A stretch of DNA of 64,000 bases, taken from Thalassospira lucentensis (GTDB taxonomy: Bacteria > Pseudomonadota > Alphaproteobacteria > Rhodospirillales > Thalassospiraceae). The DNA lies in the NCBI RefSeq assembly GCF_011806425.1, contig NZ_JAATOV010000004.1, positions 1-64,000 on the forward strand, given 5' to 3'. Below, one piece after another: positions 52,876 to 62,715 of the stretch. How positions within the stretch are numbered: position 1 is the first letter of the stretch; each line of letters starts with the position of its first letter. The position numbers and the translations under genes are program-made. The notes under the pieces were generated by a model that saw only the letters and a list, made by a program, of their open reading frames with translations, was not told where the DNA came from and made no database searches.

Positions 52876-54204
52876 TTACTGAGAAGCTTGGGCTTGTGAA
52901 TTTTCCAAGTCATCCACATTCAACGAGAAGTCCGACATCACCGCACCATACTCACCAACCGGAAGAGCTTGGCTTCCGTCGATGCTATAGGTCAATGCGC
53001 CTGCATTCCCAACTTCAAGCTTAAGCCCGTCACGGTTTGGCACGCGGTAAGTATCACCCGCGGTCAACATCCGGGTCAGCAACACAGTGCCATCGGCTTC
53101 GCGAATACGAACCCAGCTGGTTTCAACCGCTGAAATGGTCACACGGCTGTCAACATTGACCGCGCCAAACACACGCGCCCCGCCCGCATCACCAACTTCT
53201 GGTGCATCGGGCACAGATGCCACTTCCGCAGCCGGGGCTGCTGGCGTGTTCTGGGCTGTGTTTTCGGCTGCGTTCTCAGTCGTCGCTTCGGCTGTCGCCT
53301 CTGGTGCTGGCTCAGCTGGTGCCTGCGCAACTTCTGGCGTTTCCAACGCCGCAGCAGGTGACGCACCTTGTGTTGCCGGTGCCTGTGCGACTTCTGCCGC
53401 TGGTGCTTCGGCTTGCTCTGCCGGTGCGGCGGCTTCTGCCTGCTCAGTTGGGGCATCTACTGCTTCTGATGCGACTTGATCGCCAGATGCATCCGCGGTT
53501 TCGGTGGTTGCCGCTGTATTTGCTGTATCCGCACCTTCATCAGAACCGGTTGCCGATGCTTGATCGGTCTGCGGAACACGAAGGGCGTCAGAACCACTGC
53601 CTTCGGACGACGCTTCGGCTGCTTGCGCATCGGCGGCGTTTTCAAGTGTGCGTGGTTCTCTGGTGTCTGATGTTGGCGTGGTATAGCTCGCCAATTGCTG
53701 CGGCAGCGGATCGACCAGATCGGCAATGGTTTTGCCCTGGCTCGACAAGTAGTACCACCCGCCATACGCACCAAGCCCAAACAGGGCCGCGATCAAAAGA
53801 ACCGCCCCGCCCGGAACCCGGCTTTCTTGAACCGGTTTGGGGAATGACAATTCCGACCGCACTGCCGGCGCGTGGCTTTCCTCGCGGAAGCGACGCGTAA
53901 TCTCTGCCCCATCAAGACCAAGATGCTCGGCATATGCTTTCACAAAGCCAAGGCCATAGGGTCCTTTGGGCAACAGCGCAAAGTCACTATTTTCGATGGC
54001 TTCGATGTAAATTTTGCGAATACGAAGCAGTTGGCAAACGTCATCAACGGATTGCCCTAAACCCAACCGGGTCGTTTTTAACAGATGGCCGACTTCGGCA
54101 TCTTTTCCGAACTGGTTGTTCTCTGCTTCCATATTAATATCATTCGAGGGATTATCCCCGGACAAAGGCCTGAAACGCAGGCGCCCGCGGGCATCCTCAT
54201 TCAA
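52876..54204 (-). CDS. rodZ: RodZ-like HTH and DUF4115 domain protein
   Basis: Membrane-anchored cytoskeletal adaptor type that links MreB to the elongation machinery. From the chosen start it has a HTH_25 domain (about 32-105: VGHLLKTTRLGLGQSVDDVCQLLRIRKIYIEAIENS, GFVKAYAEHLGLDGAEI) and one transmembrane helix (about 130-153). An Ala/Glu/Pro/Gln linker of some 190 residues follows, then a C-terminal DUF4115 domain (SAVETSWVRIREADGTVLLTRMLTAGDTYRVP). I use TTG 54204, preceded by aaagga at 7 nt. ATG 54132 and an upstream frame to 54288 are alternatives. The ptsP stop is about 97 nt upstream. Confidence 0.85.
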   Translation of the reverse strand: MNEDARGRLRFRPLSGDNPSNDINMEAENNQFGKDAEVGHLLKTTRLGLGQSVDDVCQLLRIRKIYIEAIENSDFALLPKGPYGLGFVKAYAEHLGLDGAEITRRFREESHAPAVRSELSFPKPVQESRVPGGAVLLIAALFGLGAYGGWYYLSSQGKTIADLVDPLPQQLASYTTPTSDTREPRTLENAADAQAAEASSEGSGSDALRVPQTDQASATGSDEGADTANTAATTETADASGDQVASEAVDAPTEQAEAAAPAEQAEAPAAEVAQAPATQGASPAAALETPEVAQAPAEPAPEATAEATTENAAENTAQNTPAAPAAEVASVPDAPEVGDAGGARVFGAVNVDSRVTISAVETSWVRIREADGTVLLTRMLTAGDTYRVPNRDGLKLEVGNAGALTYSIDGSQALPVGEYGAVMSDFSLNVDDLENSQAQASQ

Positions 54205-54300
54205 ATGATCATCCTTTCGCTTTTTGACCGCCAATTCACGCACCCCCACGTTACGATCTAGCAACAAACTAACAGATATCCCCACCAAAAGCGATTGTTT

Positions 54301-56583
54301 TTAAAGTTTTACACCGTGATCTATTGCAAAAGCCTTAAGACGAGATCGCAGAGATCTGGTGGAATTATCCATAATCGTCAGAACATAACGCTCAACTTCA
54401 GATTTACACATACTTCTAACCATTTCCTTTACAGGACCGATCGAAGCAGGCGCCATAGATAAACGCTTTATTCCCAAACCGATAAGGGCCATGGCTTCCA
54501 ACGGCCGACCGGCCATCTCGCCACAAATGGTTAAGCGTACACCTTGGGCGTCACACAGCGTCACCAACTGGCGCATAAATGCAAAAACACTTGGTGACAA
54601 TGTATCATATCGTCCTTCTATCCGCGGATTACCACGGTCAGCTGCAAACATAAATTGCAGCAAGTCATTGGTCCCCACGGATAAAAAGTCGACCCGTTTA
54701 AGCAATGCGGGTGCCTGCCAGATCAAGGCGGGCACTTCAAGCATCGCACCGACTTCAACTTTGCGCGGAATAAATCCGCGTGCGGCTTCGCGTTTTAACT
54801 GCTCATCAAGGACGGCTTTGGCCTGATCAAATTCCGCAACCTCGGCAATCATCGGGAACATGATATAAAGATCGCGGTCATGTCCGGCCCGGATCAATGC
54901 GCGCAGCTGATGAACCAACACAGCCGGCCGATCCAGCGTAATGCGGATCGAACGCCACCCCATCGCGGGGTTCTCTTCTGTCATATCTTCCCAATAGGGC
55001 AACAATTTGTCACCGCCGACATCCAGCGTCCGGAACACAATCGGGCGGCCTTCGGCCTGCTCAAAGATACGGTTATACAGTTTCGTCTGATCGGTGATGT
55101 CGGGCATGGCCGACCGCACCATGAACGGGATTTCCGTCCGATACAGGCCAATCCCGTCTGCCCCGCTTTCAATCACATGGGGCACATCAATCAAAAGCCC
55201 GGCATTCACATTCAGCGAAACATCCACCCCGTCCGTCGTGCAAGACGGCATGTCGCGCATCTGGGCATAAAGGGCCTTGCGTTCTGCGCGCGCTGTCAGT
55301 GCCCCGTCAATAACCGCGCGCACATCTTCACTTGGCCGCACAAAGAGCTGCGCATTATCCGCATCCACAATCAGCGGATCACCGGCCTCGACCTTGTTAA
55401 GAACCCCCTTAACCCCGCCAAGCACCGGAATATCAAGTGCACGTGCAACAATCGCAACATGGGAGGTGTGCGACCCTTCTTCAAGGGCAAGCCCGCGTAA
55501 AAGCTTGTGATCGTAGTCCAAAAGCTCCGCCGGGCCGATGTTGCGTGCCACCAGAATGATTTCTTCGGGCAGGTCGCCAAAGGCCGGGGATTGATACTGC
55601 CCGGACAAATGCTGCAACAACCGATTGGCAAGATCTTCAAGGTCCTGCAACCGTTCGCGCAAATACGGATCGGTGACTTGCGCCATGCGTGCACGCGTGT
55701 CGTCATGCACCTTTTGCACGGCAGCCTCGGCGGTAAGGCCGGTATGAACCGCCTCGGTAATCCGGTTCAGCCACCCGGTATCTTGCGCAATCATCCGATA
55801 GGCTTCAAGGATGTCACCGGGATCATCGGCCTCATCAAGGCCGTCAATATCGGACACCGCCTCAAGCATCTTATCAAGATGGTTTTGCAGGCCGCGCATC
55901 GCTTCGCGCAGCCGTGTTAATTCTTCTTCCGGGTCATCAGAAACCATGCGGTCAATGACGATGCGCGGTTCATGCAAAACCGCAATCCCCTTGCCGATCC
56001 CCGGTGCAAGTCGCGCCCCGCCAAGGCGCAGCGGCAACAGCGCGATCCCATCGGTTGGCATCAATTCATCGCGGCTGACAAGCTCGCCACCCGCCACCAT
56101 TTCGGCCAGCACCATGGCAACGTTTTCAAGCGCTTCTTGCTCGTCTTCGGAATATTGCCGTTCGGTGCGGTTCTGCACGGCCAACACGCCGATGATCCGG
56201 CCCCCGCGCAGGACCGGCACACCGATCATGGAATGATAAATTTCCTCACCCGTTTCCGGGCGATAGGCAAAGTTCGGATGGCTTTGCGCATCTTTAAGGT
56301 TCAAGGGCCGCGCATGGGCGGCAACAAACCCGACAATGCCTTCCCCGACCCGAAGGCGGGTCATGTGGATGGCTTCTTTGGACAGACCACATGTCGCAAA
56401 CAGCTCAAGCACTTCGCCCGCGCGCATGACATAGACCGAACACACCTCTGCGACCATATCGGCCGCAATGATGGTCACGATCTGTCCAAGGCGTTCCTCC
56501 GCCGTCCCCGGTCCGGCCATAACATCGCGGACGCGCTTTAAAAGGCGTCGCGGGCCAGAAACTGCGGCGGAGGGAATGCTCAT
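54301..56583 (-). CDS. ptsP: Phosphoenolpyruvate-protein phosphotransferase PtsP (EI-Ntr)
   Basis: First enzyme of the nitrogen-related PTS, passing phosphate from PEP to NPr and EIIA-Ntr. The 760-residue protein has an N-terminal GAF domain (about 15-165, IVTIIAADMVAEVCSVYV ... IGVLAVQNRTERQYSEDE) and a PEP-utiliser N domain. The phospho-His swivel is at GSHTSHVAIVARALDIPVLGG (about 372), followed by the PEP-binding barrel (FRTLDVGGDKLLPYW, SVGTNDLLQFMFAADRGN, CGEMAGRP). It lies 5 nt after the NMO gene. Regulation by glutamine through GAF is known for the family. Confidence 0.96.
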   Translation of the reverse strand: MSIPSAAVSGPRRLLKRVRDVMAGPGTAEERLGQIVTIIAADMVAEVCSVYVMRAGEVLELFATCGLSKEAIHMTRLRVGEGIVGFVAAHARPLNLKDAQSHPNFAYRPETGEEIYHSMIGVPVLRGGRIIGVLAVQNRTERQYSEDEQEALENVAMVLAEMVAGGELVSRDELMPTDGIALLPLRLGGARLAPGIGKGIAVLHEPRIVIDRMVSDDPEEELTRLREAMRGLQNHLDKMLEAVSDIDGLDEADDPGDILEAYRMIAQDTGWLNRITEAVHTGLTAEAAVQKVHDDTRARMAQVTDPYLRERLQDLEDLANRLLQHLSGQYQSPAFGDLPEEIILVARNIGPAELLDYDHKLLRGLALEEGSHTSHVAIVARALDIPVLGGVKGVLNKVEAGDPLIVDADNAQLFVRPSEDVRAVIDGALTARAERKALYAQMRDMPSCTTDGVDVSLNVNAGLLIDVPHVIESGADGIGLYRTEIPFMVRSAMPDITDQTKLYNRIFEQAEGRPIVFRTLDVGGDKLLPYWEDMTEENPAMGWRSIRITLDRPAVLVHQLRALIRAGHDRDLYIMFPMIAEVAEFDQAKAVLDEQLKREAARGFIPRKVEVGAMLEVPALIWQAPALLKRVDFLSVGTNDLLQFMFAADRGNPRIEGRYDTLSPSVFAFMRQLVTLCDAQGVRLTICGEMAGRPLEAMALIGLGIKRLSMAPASIGPVKEMVRSMCKSEVERYVLTIMDNSTRSLRSRLKAFAIDHGVKL

Positions 56584-56588
56584 GTGTC

Positions 56589-57617
56589 TTAGCTGTCTCT
56601 CTTAACCAAAGATTGAACGGCCTGTTCGACCAGCTCATCAAGAATTTCGGAAACCGGTTGTTCTTTCTTTACCATACCAACCGACTGTCCTGCCATAACC
56701 GATCCGCTTTCCACATCACCATCAATCACGGCCCGGCGCAATGCACCCGCCCAGAAATGTTCAATTTCAAGCTGTGCCGCGCCTTGATCTAGCTCACCCG
56801 CGCGGAACTTTTCGATCACCGAACGCTGTTTTTCACGGAATTCATCCGTCCCCTTATTGGCAAGGGCACGCACCGGAATAACCGGGAACCGTTCATCAAG
56901 CTGAACCGTGGTGATCGCATCGCGCGCACTGGCCCGGATAAATGCTTTTTTGAAATCAGGATGGGCAATGCATTCTTCGGCACACACCAAACGCGTGCCA
57001 ATCTGAACACCCGATGCCCCCTGCTCAAGCAAACCGGTAATTGCTTCACCGCGGCCAATCCCCCCGGCACAGAACACCGGAATATCGGCAACATGAGGCA
57101 AAATTTCTTGTGCCAGAACCGTCAACGATACCGGGCCAACATGGCCACCGGCTTCGCTGCCTTCAATCACCAGCGCATCGGCACCGGATCGGATCAGCTT
57201 TTTGGTCAAAACAAGCGCCGGGGCGAAACAAATCACCTTGGCAAATTCTTTGGCCTTTTTGATTGATGCTGACGATGGCAACCCACCGGCCAGAACCACA
57301 TGCCCGACATTATGTTCGCGGCAAACCTCAATCAAATCATCAAGCATCGGGTGCATGGTGATCAGATTGACGCCAAATGGCTTGGATGTCATTTCCTTGG
57401 TTGCGGCGATTTCAGCTGACAGCAAGTCAGGCGTCATCGAGCCACACGCAATCACCCCAAAACCGCCCGCATTCGACACAGCCGATACAAGGTGACGTTC
57501 TGACACCCACGACATTGCGCCCGCCATAATGGCGTAGTCGGTGCCCAGAAAGTCCTTGCCCGCTGCCCACAATTCTTCAAGGCGCGCGCGTGCTGCGTCA
57601 AATTTCGGATCGCTCAT
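56589..57617 (-). CDS. Nitronate monooxygenase-like FMN enzyme
   Basis: A 342-residue TIM-barrel flavoprotein of the NMO/FabK/2-nitropropane dioxygenase family. Landmarks are IMAGAMSWVSERHLVSAVSNAGGFGVIACGSM near the N-terminus, KPFGVNLITMHPML, GADALVIEGSEAGGHVGP (about 155-172; the catalytic-type His) and PVFCAGGIGRGEAITGLLEQGASGVQIGTRLV. It may oxidise nitronates or act as an enoyl-ACP reductase; residues do not decide between these. Cotranscribed with ptsP (5-nt gap), which is unusual to interpret. Confidence 0.85.
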   Translation of the reverse strand: MSDPKFDAARARLEELWAAGKDFLGTDYAIMAGAMSWVSERHLVSAVSNAGGFGVIACGSMTPDLLSAEIAATKEMTSKPFGVNLITMHPMLDDLIEVCREHNVGHVVLAGGLPSSASIKKAKEFAKVICFAPALVLTKKLIRSGADALVIEGSEAGGHVGPVSLTVLAQEILPHVADIPVFCAGGIGRGEAITGLLEQGASGVQIGTRLVCAEECIAHPDFKKAFIRASARDAITTVQLDERFPVIPVRALANKGTDEFREKQRSVIEKFRAGELDQGAAQLEIEHFWAGALRRAVIDGDVESGSVMAGQSVGMVKKEQPVSEILDELVEQAVQSLVKRDS

Positions 57618-57639
57618 ATTCTATGTTCCCCAAAGCAGA

Positions 57640-57668
57640 AATGCAGGGAACGCGTGTTTCCCTGCCAT
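57640..57668 (-). terminator. Possible terminator between lysC and the NMO gene
   Basis: Stem gcagggaa / ttccctgc (57643-57665) with a 7-nt loop; the minus-strand tail atttctgcttt is only moderately T-rich. Confidence 0.4.
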
Positions 57669-57794
57669 TTCATCATAACGGCCAAGACAGATCGTCCCAG
57701 CCAGAGCACATCTAAGGCAACATGCTCTACTATGTAATATTACACGTAATTTAACAGTGCCTTAATCGCCTAAAAAGCGATAGCACCCTGAAAA

Positions 57795-59015
57795 TTAATC
57801 CGCGTCCAGACCGTATGCGGTGTGCAAGGCACGGACCGCAAGCTCGGTATATTCCTCGGCGATCAGAACACTGACCTTAATTTCCGAGGTGGAAATGACC
57901 TGAATGTTGATGCCCTTTTCCGCAAGGGTTTCAAACATTTTGCGGGCCACCCCAACGTGGGATCGCATGCCAACACCAATGATCGACACTTTGGTCACAT
58001 CAGACGTGCTCAGCAATTCCTGATACGCGATTTCAGGTTTGTTTTTTTCAATCACCTGAAGCGCACGCTGGAATTCTCCGCGCGGAACGGTAAAGGTCAT
58101 GTCCGTGCTTTTGCCGTCTTCAGAGACGTTCTGCACGATCATATCGACATTGATATTCGCCTCAGCCAACGGGCTGAAGATAGAAGCAGCGATGCCCGGC
58201 TTGTCCGCAACTTTAACCAAGGTAATCTTGGCTTCGTCACGGCTATAGGCAATCCCGCTCACGACTTCCTGTTCCACGATTTCGTCCTCGTCTACAACAA
58301 GTGTTCCTTCTGCTTCGCTAAAGGTCGACCGGACCTGCACCCGAACGCGATGGTTCATGGCCATCTCGACGGAACGGGTCTGAAGGACCTTCGCACCCAG
58401 CGAAGCCAGTTCCAGCATTTCTTCGTAGGTAATCTTTTCGATCTTGCGTGCCTTGGGCACAATGCGCGGGTCGGTGGTATAAACACCTTCAACATCGGTG
58501 TAGATATCGCAACGATCTGCTTTCAACGCCGCGGCCAAGGCCACCGCCGATGTATCAGACCCACCACGCCCAAGTGTCGTGATCCGGTTGTCCGGCGCGA
58601 TCCCCTGGAACCCGGCAACACAAACGACTTCGCCGCCATTCATGCGCTTATCAAGTTCGGTGGTATCGATATCCTTGATCCGGGCCTTGGCATGGGCGCC
58701 ATCGGTCCGAAGCGGAATTTGCCATCCCAACCATGACCGCGCAGGCACATCCATGCTTTGCAATGCCATGGCCAAAAGACCGACAGTCACCTGCTCGCCC
58801 GATGATACGATGACGTCATATTCACGCGCATCATACATCGGCGACACTTCCTGTGCCCAGCCAACCAGTTCGTTGGTCTTGCCCGACATCGCGGAAACAA
58901 CAACAGCAACCTGATTGCCGGCATCCACCTCGGATTTGACCCGACGCGCGACATTCTTGATTTTTTCGACATCAGCGACCGAAGTGCCGCCAAATTTCAT
59001 GACAATACGGGCCAT
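57795..59015 (-). CDS. lysC: Aspartate kinase
   Basis: First enzyme of the aspartate family pathway (lysine, threonine, methionine). The 406-residue protein starts VMKFGGTSVADVEKIKNVARRV, contains TLGRGGSDTSAVALAAALKADRCDIYTDVEGVYTTDPRIVPKA, and ends with paired ACT domains (about 265-405, including VGMRSHVGVARKMFETLAEKGINIQVISTSEIKVSVLI) for allosteric inhibition. This is the alpha/beta-type aspartokinase without an internal start that I can support. Divergent from ubiG across a nearly 600-bp region. Confidence 0.96.
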   Translation of the reverse strand: MARIVMKFGGTSVADVEKIKNVARRVKSEVDAGNQVAVVVSAMSGKTNELVGWAQEVSPMYDAREYDVIVSSGEQVTVGLLAMALQSMDVPARSWLGWQIPLRTDGAHAKARIKDIDTTELDKRMNGGEVVCVAGFQGIAPDNRITTLGRGGSDTSAVALAAALKADRCDIYTDVEGVYTTDPRIVPKARKIEKITYEEMLELASLGAKVLQTRSVEMAMNHRVRVQVRSTFSEAEGTLVVDEDEIVEQEVVSGIAYSRDEAKITLVKVADKPGIAASIFSPLAEANINVDMIVQNVSEDGKSTDMTFTVPRGEFQRALQVIEKNKPEIAYQELLSTSDVTKVSIIGVGMRSHVGVARKMFETLAEKGINIQVISTSEIKVSVLIAEEYTELAVRALHTAYGLDAD

Positions 59016-59612
59016 GAAGTATCCCCGCTATGCTCGCCGTCGATCGGCTATCCGAAAATGACGGTATGTGATCCGGTCCCGAACAGGTGCGCTTGTGAAT
59101 TAAAGCCGCCAATTACAGCCACCAATTACAGCCACAAGTCTCCTGATCCGGGCGGCGTTATCAATACTGCCATCCGCCGTATGAAACAAGCATCAACCAA
59201 ACCGAGAAACGCCGCTTTTGCATTTTTTCCGTGCGAAAAACGAACCGATCTGTTTCGAACAGGGTGATTTTGTGAAATTTTCCACCAATTTTACCCAATA
59301 ACCCTGAGGAACCATACCCTTTACGCAACGCTCCCTTTCCAAAAGCCAACAGGAAAACAACTGATCGCTGACTATCCCAACCGGCCTTGCGCGCACACCG
59401 CACAGCATATAACACCACGCATCCAAGCACGGCTCTCGCCCCACAGGCGAACAGATCGGAATGCCCCGCGTGATGCAGCTCGGCAAACACACAATCATCT
59501 GACAGTCATCTGACATTTCCCCGACCCCACATGCAGCACAGTCTTGCCTTGCCCGTCTGGCACGCGTAAACAGGGCATTCCACATTTGAATTCACGCCTT
59601 CGGAGCCACGCC
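59016..59612. other. Divergent intergenic region between lysC and ubiG
   Basis: About 600 bp. It contains a tandem ccaattacagcc repeat (59109-59133). A pair of adjacent 11-bp direct repeats (59495-59516) resembles a Pho box. No attenuator peptide or gene is convincing; a 109-130 codon minus frame (59161-59585) lacks protein character. Confidence 0.5.
59495..59516 (-). promoter_or_regulatory. PhoB-box-like tandem 11-bp repeats
   Basis: On the minus strand, two adjacent 11-mers ATGTCAGATGA and CTGTCAGATGA follow the Pho-box layout (CTGTCAT, 4 bp, CTGTCAT) with the 11-bp period. They lie about 97 bp before ubiG and 480 bp before lysC. Match quality is fair, and which gene would be controlled is unclear. 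Confidence 0.35.
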
Positions 59613-60371
59613 ATGTCGGATGCATCCGCCAAAACCAGCCGTACCGCCAATAGCGAGGAAATCGCACGTTTTTCCGCAATGGCCGAAAAATGGTGGGATC
59701 CCAATGGCGTGATGAAGCCGCTGCATAAATTCAATCCGGTGCGTTTGGAACTGCTGCGCGATAACATTTGCGCCCATCTGGGCCGCGATCCAAACACCAT
59801 TGAACCGCTCAAAGACATCGAAATCATCGATATCGGCTGTGGTGCCGGGCTTCTGTCTGAACCGCTTGCGCGCATGGGGGCCAAAATGACCTCGCTTGAT
59901 GCCGCGCAAAACAATATCGACGTTGCCAAGGTCCACGCCATGCAGTCGGGTCTGGAAATTGATTATCGCTGTGGCACGCCGGAAATGCTGGCCGACGAGG
60001 GCAAGCAGTTTGACATCGTGCTGAATATGGAAGTCATCGAACATGTCGATGATCCGCAATTCTTCATGCAGGCCTGTGCATCGGTTCTCAAACCGGGCGG
60101 CTTGATGTTTATCGCCACCCTGAACCGGACCTTGAAATCCCTTGCCTTGGCCAAGATTGGCGCGGAATACGTTCTGCGCTGGGTTCCCGCAGGCACCCAT
60201 GACTGGCGCAAATTCGTCAAACCGTCAGAAATGTCGGGTTACTTGCGCGGTGCGGGGCTGAACATGGTCGATATCACCGGTGTTGCCTATAACCCGATGA
60301 ATGACACATGGGCACCTGCCCCGCGTGATCTTGACATCAATTACATGGTCATCGCGCAAAAGCCTGAATAA
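59613..60371 (+). CDS. ubiG: Ubiquinone biosynthesis O-methyltransferase UbiG
   Basis: Carries out both O-methylations in ubiquinone synthesis. The 252-residue class I methyltransferase has the UbiG N-terminus EEIARFSAMAEKWWDPNGVMKPLHKFNPVRLE, SAM motif IIDIGCGAGLLSEPLARMGAKMTSLDAAQNNI (about 70-100), NMEVIEHVDDP and GGLMFIATLNRTLKSL. The C-terminal VKPSEMSGYLRGAGL and the NYMVIAQKP end are also typical. ATG 59613 has cggag upstream; the longer frame from 59544 looks non-coding. It is the classic neighbour of lysC in Rhodospirillales, as I recall. Confidence 0.96.
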   Translation: MSDASAKTSRTANSEEIARFSAMAEKWWDPNGVMKPLHKFNPVRLELLRDNICAHLGRDPNTIEPLKDIEIIDIGCGAGLLSEPLARMGAKMTSLDAAQNNIDVAKVHAMQSGLEIDYRCGTPEMLADEGKQFDIVLNMEVIEHVDDPQFFMQACASVLKPGGLMFIATLNRTLKSLALAKIGAEYVLRWVPAGTHDWRKFVKPSEMSGYLRGAGLNMVDITGVAYNPMNDTWAPAPRDLDINYMVIAQKPE

Positions 60372-60453
60372 GCTTGCGCCATAACGCATAACGCCCAGCC
60401 AACACCAACGCCGACACAGACGCTAAAGTGCCGCAAAACGGGTTGATCGCCGC

Positions 60454-61887
60454 CTAAAGCGCGACCACCCTGTTGCGGCCTTCGGCCTTCGCACTATACA
60501 TCCCGTTATCTGCCTGCCCGATCAGGTTTTCCAACATCTCGACCTTGTCGAGTTCCCGGCTCACGACACCAATGCTGGCCGTGATCGTGATCGGGGTGCC
60601 ATCGGCGGTCGGCACATGTGTTTCTTCCACCGCCTTTCGCAACCGATGTGCAAGCGCTTGCGCATCAATTGGCGCCATATCGGGCAACAGCAGGCTAAAC
60701 TCCTCGCCGCCCAGTCGGGCAAACAGGTCTTGGTCGCGCAGATTGGCGGAAATGATTTTGGAAATCGCGATCAACGCCTGATCCCCGGCCCGATGCCCAT
60801 AGGTATCATTGATCGATTTAAAGTGATCAAGATCAAGCACCATCACGCTCAGCCGCCCCTTTTGCGCGGCAACCGCTTCGACCATGGCTTGGCCCATCGC
60901 CATAAACGCCCCACGTGTGAGTGTGCCGGTCAAAAAATCATGCTTGGCGGCATGGGCCAGCCGGTCCACCAACTCAGATCGTTCACGGTCAATCGCGGCA
61001 ACCGTCAACGGACCAAAGGCCAGCATCGCAATCCCCAAACGCAGCGACAATGTCCCCAAATACGGATTTTCCGGGTCCGGCACCGTGGCAATCATGTCAA
61101 ATTCCAATCCCGCCATCAGCCACGGCGCGATCAGTGTAATCAAAAACGCCACCACCGGCAGCCGATAGGTCAGCGTACACCACAACAACGCCGGCAGCGG
61201 AAAGACCACAGCACCTGGCCCGCGCACCACCGTCACCATGGCCACACTGATAAACAGCAAAACTGCCGGGACGAAAATATAGAACGATTTGACGGCAAAC
61301 TCTTCGCGCAGGTCCGCATACAGACCAGATCGCCACGCCGCCCGGGTTAACGGCACCATCAATGCAAACGGCAAAATCACCATAAACGCGACAAAGTTCG
61401 ACGACGCCCAAAACATGAACGACACCAACGGATCGCCCTGCATCGCGACACCTTCGGCGACACTGGCAACAAGCCCCGCTGCCACCGATGCGGCCGAACT
61501 AATCAAAAACAGATACAGGATCGAAACAGCGCGTTTTAAAAACTGGTCCTCGGCACTTAAAAGCGCAAACAGGTATACACCAACCGCAACACTGGCAAGA
61601 TTGGGCAAGCTATACAAAACCGCCTTCACAGGGCTGGCCCCGGTGATTAGGTCCGCTGCCAAATACCCGGCAAATGCCGCCAACCAGCCAAGCGGCGTGT
61701 GGGCTTCTTTAACGCGAATAAATGCCACCAGCAAAAGCGCATTTGCCGGCCACAACACCGCCAACATGCCTTCAGGCCGGGTAGAAATTCCCGCCAAGGC
61801 CGATACAAAAATAAGGATGCCAACGCCAAACGCCCCCAAAACATATGGCGTGAACCTGAAATAAGCCGCCTGCAACAACGCCCCCAT
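60454..61887 (-). CDS. MASE1-GGDEF diguanylate cyclase
   Basis: Inner-membrane c-di-GMP synthase. The 477-residue protein has about eight helices forming a MASE1-type sensor (about 10-295). The GGDEF domain (about 310-477) has the linker HDFLTGTLTRGAFMAMG, DLDHFKSINDTYGHRAGDQAL, the active-site ARLGGEEFSLLL and IGVVSRELDKVE. An RxxD inhibitory-site motif (RDQD) sits five residues before GGEEF, so product inhibition is expected. The domain looks active, in contrast with the degenerate protein at 17685-18524. Convergent with ubiG; a weak gap without terminator separates them. Confidence 0.93.
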   Translation of the reverse strand: MGALLQAAYFRFTPYVLGAFGVGILIFVSALAGISTRPEGMLAVLWPANALLLVAFIRVKEAHTPLGWLAAFAGYLAADLITGASPVKAVLYSLPNLASVAVGVYLFALLSAEDQFLKRAVSILYLFLISSAASVAAGLVASVAEGVAMQGDPLVSFMFWASSNFVAFMVILPFALMVPLTRAAWRSGLYADLREEFAVKSFYIFVPAVLLFISVAMVTVVRGPGAVVFPLPALLWCTLTYRLPVVAFLITLIAPWLMAGLEFDMIATVPDPENPYLGTLSLRLGIAMLAFGPLTVAAIDRERSELVDRLAHAAKHDFLTGTLTRGAFMAMGQAMVEAVAAQKGRLSVMVLDLDHFKSINDTYGHRAGDQALIAISKIISANLRDQDLFARLGGEEFSLLLPDMAPIDAQALAHRLRKAVEETHVPTADGTPITITASIGVVSRELDKVEMLENLIGQADNGMYSAKAEGRNRVVAL

Positions 61888-62103
61888 TTAACAACTGCAA
61901 TCCTGTATAGGAACGCTATCGCACACAATTACGCCGCAGGAACCACCTTGTTCCCGCGGCTCCACAATTTATATTAGAATATAAGCGTTTTCGTTAAATC
62001 TTTGGCAGCAAAACCGAAATCGGCCTCAAACCCAAAGCTTCAAACCCAAAGCACAAAACAAGGTAAGCACGTCCGCAGAAGAAATCCGCACAAGAAAACA
62101 TGT

Positions 62104-62127
62104 GCCCCCAAAACCACCTTTGGGGGC
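62104..62127 (-). terminator. Possible terminator after the DUF1178 gene
   Basis: Perfect 9-bp stem gcccccaaa / tttgggggc (62104-62127), but the minus-strand tail (acatgttttctt) has only a delayed T run. Confidence 0.45.
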
Positions 62128-62164
62128 GTTATCGATCACTTCTTGCGCTGCCAGGGTCCGAACC

Positions 62165-62599
62165 CTAGTTCTTTTTGGTTTTGTCGTCCCAAGGCAAGGC
62201 ATGCACATCAATGCCTTCATCGACCAGCTCAACCGCTTCCTTGATCGATGCTTCGCCGTAAATGCCGCGCTTTTCGGTCTCGCCGTAATGGATTTTGCGC
62301 GCTTCTTCGGCGAATTTGGTCCCGACATTTTCGCAGTTGGTTTCAACCTGTTTGCGGATTTCGGCAATGGCGGCTTGTGTGGCTTGGGTGACGGCGACTT
62401 GGCGCTGCTTTTCCTGCGCCTCTTCTTTTTGGCGCGATGTGCGCAACCGTGGGGCCATCAACGCCTTGCCGACATTGGACGTCCCGCACACCGGACAGGA
62501 CAAATCCCCACCGGCGGCCTGCGCGTCATAAGTCGCGCCGTCCTTGAACCAGCCTTCAAATTCGTGATCATGTTCGCATTTAAGCTGAAATAGAATCAT
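62165..62599 (-). CDS. DUF1178 family zinc-ribbon-like protein
   Basis: A 144-residue protein beginning MILFQLKCEHDHEFEGWFKDGATYDAQAAGGDLSCPVCGTSNVGKALMAPRL, the DUF1178 signature with Cys/His positions (C8, C35, C38) that suggest a small metal-binding ribbon. A helical region (about 60-110) and IYGEASIKEAVELVDEGIDVHALPW follow. The family is common in alphaproteobacteria; function unknown. ATG 62599 is used because the upstream frame (to 62704) does not resemble the family. Confidence 0.9.
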   Translation of the reverse strand: MILFQLKCEHDHEFEGWFKDGATYDAQAAGGDLSCPVCGTSNVGKALMAPRLRTSRQKEEAQEKQRQVAVTQATQAAIAEIRKQVETNCENVGTKFAEEARKIHYGETEKRGIYGEASIKEAVELVDEGIDVHALPWDDKTKKN

Positions 62600-62715
62600 G
62601 ATGGTGTTTGCAGAAACCGTATTGTTCGTATGACGATAAGATAACTGTAATATGGACTGTCTGGGCGATGATCGCCAGTCAGGTGAGAAACCTTCAATAA
62701 ACAAGATTTATAAAA

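Noticed and set aside
59100-59140. Tandem repeat resembling the start of a CRISPR array
   Set aside because: Only two 12-bp copies without spacers of regular length; no cas genes anywhere in the window.
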